Positions 1 to 6,900 of a stretch of 7,261 bases of DNA are shown in pieces. The DNA is from Polynucleobacter meluiroseus. Lineage in GTDB: Bacteria > Verrucomicrobiota > Verrucomicrobiia > Opitutales > UBA953. Location: NCBI GenBank assembly GCA_943323725.2, contig CALPIW020000072.1:1-7261 (forward strand), given 5' to 3'. The notes below the pieces were generated by a model, which worked only from the letters and a program-made list of their open reading frames with translations, was not told the origin of the DNA and ran no database searches. Position 1 is the first letter of the stretch. Every line of letters starts with the position of its first letter. The position numbers and the translations under genes are program-made.

Positions 1-1659
<1,659 letters not shown>

Positions 1660-1668
1660 GCGGAACGA

Positions 1669-1696
1669 GAGTATCGAGTTCCGAGTATAGAGTCTC
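1669..1696 (+). repeat. Degenerate heptamer array, 4 units of GAGTATN
   Basis: Four consecutive 7-base units are visible: GAGTATC (1669-1675), GAGTTCC (1676-1682), GAGTATA (1683-1689) and GAGTCTC (1690-1696). The array starts nine bases after the nrdA stop codon and lies before the terminator, so it would be part of the nrdA mRNA 3' end. It is the reverse-complement counterpart of the array at 2206-2233, with 23 of 28 positions matching after inversion. Heptanucleotide tandem repeats are known in other bacteria (for example STRR sequences of filamentous cyanobacteria). Any link to those is analogy only. Confidence 0.8.
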
Positions 1697-1707
1697 GGTG
1701 GTTTGAA

Positions 1708-1740
1708 AAGGGCGTCCGCAAGGACGCCCTTCTTGTTTTG
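1708..1740 (+). terminator. Intrinsic terminator of nrdA
   Basis: A perfect 10-bp stem, AAGGGCGTCC (1708-1717) with GGACGCCCTT (1722-1731), encloses a GCAA loop, which is a stable GNRA-type tetraloop. It is followed by a T-rich tract, CTTGTTTT. It sits about 50 bp after the nrdA stop codon and fits a rho-independent terminator, separating nrdA from pgl transcription. Confidence 0.88.
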
Positions 1741-1770
1741 GTAGGGATGCGATGACATCGCATCCGTTCG
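1740..1770 (+). repeat. GTAGGG hairpin unit 1 (solo)
   Basis: After the header GGTAGGG there is an inverted repeat GGATGCGAT (1745-1753) / ATCGCATCC (1757-1765) around GAC, followed by the trailer GTTCG. The header, the 9-bp arms and the trailer match the other four hairpins in this region, although the arm sequence itself is different. It begins directly at the end of the nrdA terminator T-tract. Unlike the other units it has no oppositely oriented partner nearby. Confidence 0.8.
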
Positions 1771-1775
1771 CGGGG

Positions 1776-1834
1776 CCCCCGCCAATCATCCGGTCTCCGG
1801 TTTCCCCTTGAGCGCCTAACCGCTGACCGCCCAC
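1776..1834 (+). repeat. 59-bp direct repeat, copy 1
   Basis: It matches 2127-2185 over 59 bp with five substitutions (at 1807, 1813, 1817, 1825 and 1832). The first 31 bases are identical. It contains a small inverted repeat, CCGG-TCT-CCGG (1790-1800), and ends with CCGCT/ACCGC-type words. It shows no coding signature and has the same orientation as copy 2. Its function is unknown. Confidence 0.85.
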
Positions 1835-1852
1835 CGCTCCCGCCTGCCTTGG

Positions 1853-1883
1853 GTAGGGCGGTCATTGCCATGACCGCCGTTCG
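1853..1883 (+). repeat. GTAGGG hairpin unit 2
   Basis: Header GTAGGG overlaps the perfect 9-bp stem GGCGGTCAT (1857-1865) / ATGACCGCC (1870-1878), which has loop TGCC and trailer GTTCG. It is the left half of composite A. Confidence 0.8.
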
Positions 1884-1927
1884 CCGCGGCGCGTGCGTAT
1901 CGCGGGGTAAGATTACCGACCATCCAG

Positions 1928-1949
1928 ACGTCCGTCCGCCCACGGACGT
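1928..1949. repeat. Alternative hairpin overlapping unit 3
   Basis: A perfect 8-bp inverted repeat, ACGTCCGT (1928-1935) / ACGGACGT (1942-1949), has a six-base loop. Its right arm shares bases 1944-1949 with the left arm of hairpin unit 3, so the two stems cannot form together in one strand. Whether this matters in vivo is unknown. Confidence 0.6.
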
Positions 1950-1969
1950 GATGGTAATCACGTCCCTAC
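1944..1969 (-). repeat. GTAGGG hairpin unit 3 (inverted)
   Basis: Read on the minus strand, header GTAGGG is followed by a perfect 9-bp stem, GGACGTGAT / ATCACGTCC (plus-strand arms 1944-1952 and 1957-1965), with loop TACC. It is the right half of composite A, in opposite orientation to unit 2. Confidence 0.8.
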
Positions 1970-1983
1970 CCGGCTGCGCCGTA

Positions 1984-2020
1984 ACTCAAAGGGAGAACGG
2001 AAGCCGGATAGGATGCGGCG
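1984..2020 (-). repeat. Diverged, inverted third copy of the 59-bp repeat
   Basis: Bases 1984-1994 (ACTCAAAGGGA) are identical to the reverse complement of 2154-2164 in copy 2. The similarity continues through a CCGGAT word at 2004-2009, with 18 of 22 positions matching from AAAGGGA onward, and then fades. It lies between composites A and B. The remaining bases to 2030 show only a short palindrome, TACCT-C-AGGTA (2025-2035), at the edge of composite B. Confidence 0.55.
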
Positions 2021-2032
2021 GTTCTACCTCAG

Positions 2033-2062
2033 GTAGGGACGGTTCTCCGAACCGTCCGTTCG
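2033..2062 (+). repeat. GTAGGG hairpin unit 4
   Basis: Header GTAGGG overlaps the perfect 9-bp stem GGACGGTTC (2037-2045) / GAACCGTCC (2049-2057), which has loop TCC and trailer GTTCG. It is the left half of composite B. Confidence 0.8.
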
Positions 2063-2094
2063 TCGGCGGAGATTCGAAACTCGATCGGGACAAC

Positions 2095-2119
2095 GGCGGG
2101 CTCGGAGAGACCGCCCTAC
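2095..2119 (-). repeat. GTAGGG hairpin unit 5 (inverted)
   Basis: On the minus strand, header GTAGGG is followed by stem GGCGGTCTC / GAGCCCGCC with loop TCC. Eight of nine positions pair; the single mismatch is plus-strand 2100 against 2110. It is the only one of the five hairpins with an imperfect stem. It is the right half of composite B. Confidence 0.75.
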
Positions 2120-2126
2120 CTAAACG

Positions 2127-2185
2127 CCCCCGCCAATCATCCGGTCTCCGGTTTCCCTTTGAGTGCCCAACCGCTAACCGCCAAC
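2127..2185 (+). repeat. 59-bp direct repeat, copy 2
   Basis: Second copy of the repeat at 1776-1834, with 54 of 59 positions identical. Three of the five differences are C/T transitions. A TTG codon at 2159 inside this copy opens a frame that runs into pgl, which creates a false upstream start for that gene. Confidence 0.85.
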
Positions 2186-2205
2186 TGCGATCACCTGCTT
2201 CGCCC

Positions 2206-2233
2206 CATACTCTATACTCGATACTCCATACTC
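2206..2233 (-). repeat. Heptamer array, 4 units of NATACTC
   Basis: Four exact tandem units differ only in the first base: CATACTC, TATACTC, GATACTC and CATACTC. Read on the minus strand this is (GATACTC)-type complement GAGTATN, the same heptamer as at 1669-1696 but inverted. The array ends 21 bp before the proposed pgl start. It is unusually AT-rich for this window. Confidence 0.88.
2213..2218 (+). promoter_or_regulatory. Possible -10 box for pgl within the heptamer array
   Basis: TATACT matches the sigma-70 -10 consensus TATAAT at five of six positions and lies 36 bp before the pgl ATG. No convincing -35 element is visible at the right distance (the best is ATCACC, a poor match). The neighbouring units GATACT and CATACT are weaker versions of the same box. 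This is a guess based on position. Confidence 0.22.
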
Positions 2234-2254
2234 TGCTCCGCTATCCTCGCTCCC

Positions 2255-2974
2255 ATGCCCTCCCTCGCCACTTCCGCCGGCACGGTCGAGATCCTCACCC
2301 GTGAAGAATCCTTCGCCGAACTGGCCCGTCGCATCAACGCCCTCGCCGCACGCGGTCCGGCTTCCGTCGGCCTCAGCGGGGGTTCCACGCCCAAGGCTTT
2401 CTACGCCTGGGTGGTCCGCACGGGCGCCCTTACGGCTGAGGCCCTGGCCCGCATCGACTGGCACGTGAGCGACGAACGTTGCGTGCCCCTTTCGTCCGAC
2501 GACTCCAACTTCGGCCATGCCGCCCGCGGCATGCTTGACGCGCTCGGCGTGCCCGCCGCGCGCCGCTTTCCCTGGCCGGTCGAACTCCCGCCCCTTGAGG
2601 CGGCGGCCGCCTACGAGGCCGCCTGGGCCGCGCGCTCGCCCGCCCACGCCTTCGACCTGTGCGTCCTCGGCCTCGGCGACGACAGCCACATCGCTTCGCT
2701 CTGGCCGCAGTGCCCGCTCATCGGTCGTGCTTCCGGTCCTCGTTTCGTCGCCACGGAATGGCCCGGTCGCGGCTGGCGTCTGACCATCACCGAAGCCGGT
2801 CTCGCGCAGTGCGCTTCGATCGTCGTCCTGGTCGGCGGCGCCGCCAAGGCGCCCGCCTTGCGCGAGATCACCTGCGGCGAATTCTCGCCCGCCCTGCACC
2901 CTGGCCAGACGCTGCGCGCTTTCGCGTCACGCGTCACTTGGCTGGCGGACCGAGAAGCGGCGGCTCAGCTCTGA
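2255..2974 (+). CDS. pgl: 6-phosphogluconolactonase
   Basis: Cytoplasmic enzyme that hydrolyses 6-phosphogluconolactone to 6-phosphogluconate, the second step of the oxidative pentose phosphate pathway. The 239-residue product has the usual length for the family (NagB-like fold). Visible motifs are the phosphate-binding SGGSTPK (residues 41-47), DER (73-75) after a tryptophan-containing strand, SN (84-85), and the catalytic-region motif GLGDDSHIASLWP (139-151) with the presumed catalytic His145. The usual GxDGHxASLFP has Ser in place of the second Gly here, and Trp in place of Phe. A VGGAAKA segment near 193-199 fits the family's conserved lysine region. I chose ATG 2255 because upstream in-frame sequence, open back to TTG 2159, is only repeat translation. 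No Shine-Dalgarno sequence precedes it. Its stop is 5 bp from the stop of the convergent gene. zwf and gnd are not in the window. Confidence 0.93.
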   Translation: MPSLATSAGTVEILTREESFAELARRINALAARGPASVGLSGGSTPKAFYAWVVRTGALTAEALARIDWHVSDERCVPLSSDDSNFGHAARGMLDALGVPAARRFPWPVELPPLEAAAAYEAAWAARSPAHAFDLCVLGLGDDSHIASLWPQCPLIGRASGPRFVATEWPGRGWRLTITEAGLAQCASIVVLVGGAAKAPALREITCGEFSPALHPGQTLRAFASRVTWLADREAAAQL

Positions 2975-2987
2975 CCGCCTCAGGCGG
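2975..2987. terminator. Small hairpin between convergent genes, possible bidirectional terminator
   Basis: A perfect 5-bp stem CCGCC (2975-2979) / GGCGG (2983-2987) with loop TCA starts right after the pgl stop codon. The loop is the stop codon of the minus-strand gene. There is no T-tract on either side, so it would be a weak terminator at best. Its position is suggestive, but chance is possible in GC-rich DNA. Confidence 0.35.
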
Positions 2988-3924
2988 CCTTGGGCTTGGC
3001 CACCCCTTGCTTCGGGGCTTCGGTCTCCGGCGTCGGGGCGGGCGCCGCCTCCGGCGCGGGTTCGGCCGACGACGGGTTGGCGCGCTGGCCGCGGAGGCTC
3101 TCGATGGTCTTATGACCCGCGACGTGCTGGATGATCGTGTAGGAGACGAACCGGTTTTTCGGTTCCGCCGTCGGGTTCTCGAGGACGAAGCAGAGGCGGC
3201 GGTTCTTCTCGTGCAGGATGAGCGGCGCGCGGTAGATCAGCTTCTGTCGGCCGTCGGCGTCGGTGATGCCCATGAAGAAGTTCACGACTTCCCGCTTGGT
3301 CATGACCAGCGGGCTGCGGCTGCGGCCGGAGGGCTCGGCGTAGAAGACTTTGCCGCCCATGCTGCACAGGAGGCGGGACTTGCTGAAGTTCAGCACGTCG
3401 AGGCCTCCGAACGGGAAGTCCTCCACGTTGATGTTGAACTTGCGGACCATGACCTTCTGGGAGGCTTCCGAGGCGAACATGACGACCAGCGCTTCACGGT
3501 CGTTCTCCGCGAGGTTGAAGCCGGCGAAGGGCACCCAGGTCTCGATCGGCTTGGCGCCGGGCTTGCCGCTCGGGTCGGGCACCATGGCTTTGCGGACGAT
3601 CGCCACGTTGGCCGGACCTTCGTAGAGGATGGTGCCGCTGGGGGTCATCGCGTTCGGATAGATCGGCGTCACGTCGCGTTCGCCCTGCACGCCGAGTTCC
3701 ATGGTCTCTCCTTCCGGGAGGACGGGCATCTCCCACCAGGTGAGGGTGAGGGCGCAGGTGCGTTCCGCCTGGCTGCGGGAGCGGGCGTCGCCGCCCGTCT
3801 TGCCGGCGGCCTTCTTGGCCGCGCCGGCCGTGCCGCCGGGTTTCTTCGGCTCAGGTTCGGCGGCGGCCGCAACAAGGGCAAGGGCCGCGAGCAGCAGCCC
3901 CGTCAGGGTATTCCGGAAGGACAT
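2980..3924 (-). CDS. Secreted protein of unknown function, linked to Verru_Chthon protein A gene
   Basis: The 314-residue product is not recognised as a named family. Residues 1-22 look like a Sec signal peptide: Arg4, then a Leu/Ala-rich core, then an AAAA stretch before EPEP, with cleavage probably near Ala20-Ala22. Residues 23-55 form a Lys/Ala/Gly-rich linker. From Cys57 to about residue 280 the sequence is rich in alternating hydrophobic residues with Gly and Asn, for example GGLDVLNFSKSRLLCSMGGK, which suggests a beta-sandwich. The last 28 residues are a Pro/Ala/Glu-rich, probably disordered tail. The start ATG lies 4 bp after the stop of the upstream gene, with no clear Shine-Dalgarno, so translation is probably coupled. 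This arrangement suggests an extracytoplasmic partner of the protein A product. The frame and signal peptide are secure, but the role is not known. Confidence 0.85.
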   Translation of the reverse strand: MSFRNTLTGLLLAALALVAAAAEPEPKKPGGTAGAAKKAAGKTGGDARSRSQAERTCALTLTWWEMPVLPEGETMELGVQGERDVTPIYPNAMTPSGTILYEGPANVAIVRKAMVPDPSGKPGAKPIETWVPFAGFNLAENDREALVVMFASEASQKVMVRKFNINVEDFPFGGLDVLNFSKSRLLCSMGGKVFYAEPSGRSRSPLVMTKREVVNFFMGITDADGRQKLIYRAPLILHEKNRRLCFVLENPTAEPKNRFVSYTIIQHVAGHKTIESLRGQRANPSSAEPAPEAAPAPTPETEAPKQGVAKPKAA

Positions 3925-3928
3925 AGGA

Positions 3929-6900
3929 TCAGATTTCGTTCGCGTTGAGCCAGCGGATGGAGGTCGCCTTGAAGCGACGGCCGAGCAGACGGTTGATGTT
4001 CCAGTTCTCGCGTTCGGCCGGCGACGCGTTGGCGGGCAGGCGGATGTTGCCGAGGCCGCCTCCCGGATGGAGGCTTTCGTAGGCGTCGAGCATCGGGATG
4101 AAGTCGTAGTCCTTGGTGAACTGTCCGTTCACGCGGTAGCTGAGGCGACGACGGTTGATCTCCTCGTAGGCCGGGCCGCGGGCGGCCGGGATCATCATCT
4201 GCGCGCCTCGCTGGACGACGACTTCCACCCAGGCGCGGCCGATGGTGTTGCCCGCGTTGTCGAGGGCTTCGCCGTAGGCGCGGATGGTGAAGGTGTCCGA
4301 GCGCGGCGTGAGGTTCGGCCCGACGGAGTTGAGCACGTCCATCTGGGTGACGAGCTGCGGGGCGCCGAGGCCGGCGGTGACGCGTTGGTCGGCGTTGGTG
4401 CCGGACTGCTGGCTCATCGAGGCCAGGTTGGGGAAGCGCGCGGCGCCGGCGTTGGTGGCCTTGCGCAGCACGCCCCACACGCCCGCTCCGTCGCCATTCT
4501 TGTCGGTGAAGTTCGGCGAACCTCGTCCGCTGCCGCCATTGGGGTCCGTGAAACTGGTCGCCGTATTGGGGGCCGCCGGCGCGGCGAAAGTGCCGTCGGA
4601 GAGGTTGCCGCCGGCGTCGCGGATCGCCTGGGTGTTGATGCCCGATCGGTCGATCGCCGCTTGCAGCGCGCCTTTCAGTCCGTGTTGGCGGAACTCCGGC
4701 GCGTTGGAATCCAGCAGGCGACGGTTCACGAAGTCGGCCAGGGACATGAAGGGTCCGCGATCGCGTACCTCCTTGACCACTTCGGCCGCCAGCCGGTCGA
4801 TTTCGACGTCGGTGAGTTCGCGGTAGTTGTTCCAGGCGCCGATGTCGCCTCCGGCCGGCCGGAAGGACCGCGCGAAGCGCGTCAGGACCGTGCCGCTGAC
4901 GGAAGTCCCGTCAGGCATGGTCTGTCCGCGCATGCCGGCGAGGACGGCCTTCCACGCGGCCTTCGAGGTCGAGTTGACGTTGAAGCCGCCGTCATAGAGC
5001 GCGTTGCGGGCGAGGTAGGTCGGGTGCGGGAATTCGTGCGTGGCGGGGAAGGTGCCGTCGGCGGCGGCGGTCCGGGCATCCGGCTGGAAGACCACGCGCT
5101 TGTTGGCCAGCGGGTTGTAGCCGGCTTCGAGGGCCCCCTTGATGTCCCGGAACGACGTCACGTCGAAGCCGCCCACGTTGCCGACGGCCCGGCGGATCCC
5201 GGAGGCTTGGTCGGTGGCGACATCGGTGGCCACGGGCAGGTCAGGTCCGCCAGGGAAGGCGTTTCTTTCTCCGGGGATCGAGTAGGAATTCGCCTGGAGG
5301 TTCAGGCCGCTGAAGTAATAGGCGTCCCAGAGGGCGAGGTTCGCCACGAAGGCGTGGTCGGTGCGCACGTTGGCGTAGTTGCGGACCATGCGTGTGCCTT
5401 CGTGGATGCCGACGTAGCCGTTCTCGGGGATGGCCCTGTCGGTGCCGGTCTCGACCTTGGGGCCGGGCCAATCGGTGACCTTCGTGAGATCCACGATGCC
5501 GGGGTGCGCGAAAGAGGAGCCGACGGTGAGGTCGGCGTCCGTGTTGACTTGCGCGAAGCCGGCCGAACCCAGCTGGGCGAGCGAGAGCAGCGGCCGGCGC
5601 GGCACGGGGAAGAGCACGGTGTCCGAGCGCTGGCTGATGGAGGGATCCACGCTGGCGCCCCAGTAGGCGTTCGTGTTGTTCGCGCTGAGCGCCATCTGGG
5701 GGAAGTCGTCGAGGCCTCGTTGCGAAAGCACCCAGCCGATCGGGGTATGGGCCTTGCCGTCGTAACCGTACAGGTGGGCCTGCTGCGGGCGCATGCTCAG
5801 GAAGAACGGCGACATCGGGGCGTTGAAGATCTCGGGGGGCGTCACGAGCTGGCGCGAGTTGTCGACGTTGATGCGGAAGTTGGAGAAGGCCGAGGTGTTG
5901 TTGGACGGGTACCAGATGTCGCGCGTCTCTCCGGTCATCTCCGCGGAACGCAGCAGGAAGTCCGTCATGAAGAACGGCTGCTTGTCGTCGCCGCGGTCGG
6001 CGCGGATGGCGGCCACGATGCGGCTGTTGAGCGTGGCGGCGCGGTTGCCGGAGATGATCTCAGGGCGGCCGAATTCAGGGTCGCCCAGCTCCGGGCCATA
6101 GGTGACCTGCTGGCCGAGCACGTTGACGTCGCCGCGCCACAGCACGCCGGTGTGCGAGGCGTTGGCCCGGCCGGTAGGGAGGCGATAGTCCGGGGTGCGG
6201 GCGGAACGACCGACGATGCTGTTCAGCCACTGCTCGTTGTATTGGATGATGTTGCTCCAATGGCCGTTGTCGTTGCCGTACAGCGGCCAGCCGGCGGTGA
6301 GGGCCTGGAAGTTGAGCAGCAACGATTCGTCGACCAAGTGCTGTCCCGGGGCGGTGCCGGAGCCTTCGTAGGCGTAGTTGGTGACGGTCTTGGCGGTGGG
6401 GTTGTAGTTCGGCGGCACCGTCGTGGGCGAACCGAACCAGCGGCGATCCTTGTTGAGCGCCTGTCCGTCGATGCTCCGGTTGTTGAGCAGGTAGAAATTC
6501 CAGTGCTGGTGGCCGCCCACCGCGGTGGTCCCGTTGCGCAGGCGGGGGAAGACGTAACCAGGCGTGTTCGGGACGCCTTCTTCGCCGACGATGCGGTTGT
6601 CGTAGTTCACCCAGCCGGAATTGCGTACGACGAAGCGGACGCTCTTGCCTTGGTTGGGGGGCGAGGCGAACTGCAGGATGGTCTTGAGTTTCCGCGCGGT
6701 GCCGTCCCAGTCGACGCCGAAAGCGTCGCGGAGACGTCGCGAGTTCTTGACGTCCCGCCAGAGGTCTTCGGCGTTGTGGAAAGCGGAGGGGTTGTTGGTC
6801 GGGTCGGAGTTGTAACAGTAGCCCCCGAAGAAACCGTGCGCGGGCGCCTGGCCGGCGCCGGTCGGAGCGGGCAACACGTACAATTTATTGTCGCTGCGGC

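Larger units (their letters stand above)
1851..1971. repeat. REPIN-like composite A: two GTAGGG hairpins in inverted orientation
   Basis: The 121-bp element is bounded by perfect 8-bp inverted termini, GGGTAGGG (1851-1858) and CCCTACCC (1964-1971). Inside each terminus is a 9-bp-stem hairpin (units 2 and 3), with about 65 bp of GC-rich sequence between them. The core also contains GGTAA-GA-TTACC (1906-1917). A doublet of inverted palindromes resembles the REP doublets (REPINs/BIMEs) that RAYT transposases are thought to spread in other bacteria. No such transposase is in the window, so the mechanism is inferred. Confidence 0.7.
2031..2121. repeat. REPIN-like composite B: second inverted hairpin pair
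   Basis: The 91-bp element has perfect 8-bp inverted termini AGGTAGGG (2031-2038) and CCCTACCT (2114-2121). The outermost base differs from composite A (A/T here, G/C there), but the complementarity is kept. Hairpin units 4 and 5 sit inside the termini. The core sequence is unlike that of composite A. Confidence 0.7.
1660..2254. other. Gene-free, repeat-dense intergenic region
   Basis: This 595-bp stretch between nrdA and pgl contains no ORF I accept as a gene. From left to right it holds a heptamer array, an intrinsic terminator, a solo GTAGGG hairpin, 59-bp repeat copy 1, an inverted hairpin pair (composite A), a diverged inverted copy of the 59-bp repeat, a second inverted hairpin pair (composite B), 59-bp repeat copy 2, and the heptamer array in opposite orientation. 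Short open frames crossing it simply translate the repeats. No tRNA, rRNA or CRISPR structure is visible. Confidence 0.85.

Noticed and set aside
1740..2233. Possible CRISPR array
   Set aside because: Repeats differ in sequence, orientation and spacing; there are no regular unique spacers and no cas genes.
1849..2304. Plus-strand open frame of 151 codons across the intergenic region
   Set aside because: It consists of translated hairpins and repeats, and runs into pgl out of frame. No coding signature.
2174..2899. Minus-strand open frame of 241 codons antisense to pgl
   Set aside because: It fully overlaps the well-supported pgl gene, its product is Gly/Ala/Arg-rich without motifs, and its end translates the heptamer array.
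2659..3948. Long plus-strand open frame (429 codons) opposite the secreted-protein gene
   Set aside because: Antisense of a gene with signal peptide and good frame structure. The product is Arg/Gly/Ala/His-rich, a typical shadow in GC-rich DNA.
4284..6101. Plus-strand open frames inside the large minus-strand gene (4284-4826, 5430-5666, 5793-6101)
   Set aside because: Shadows of the continuous 1110-codon minus-strand frame; Ser/Arg/Pro-rich with no recognisable features.
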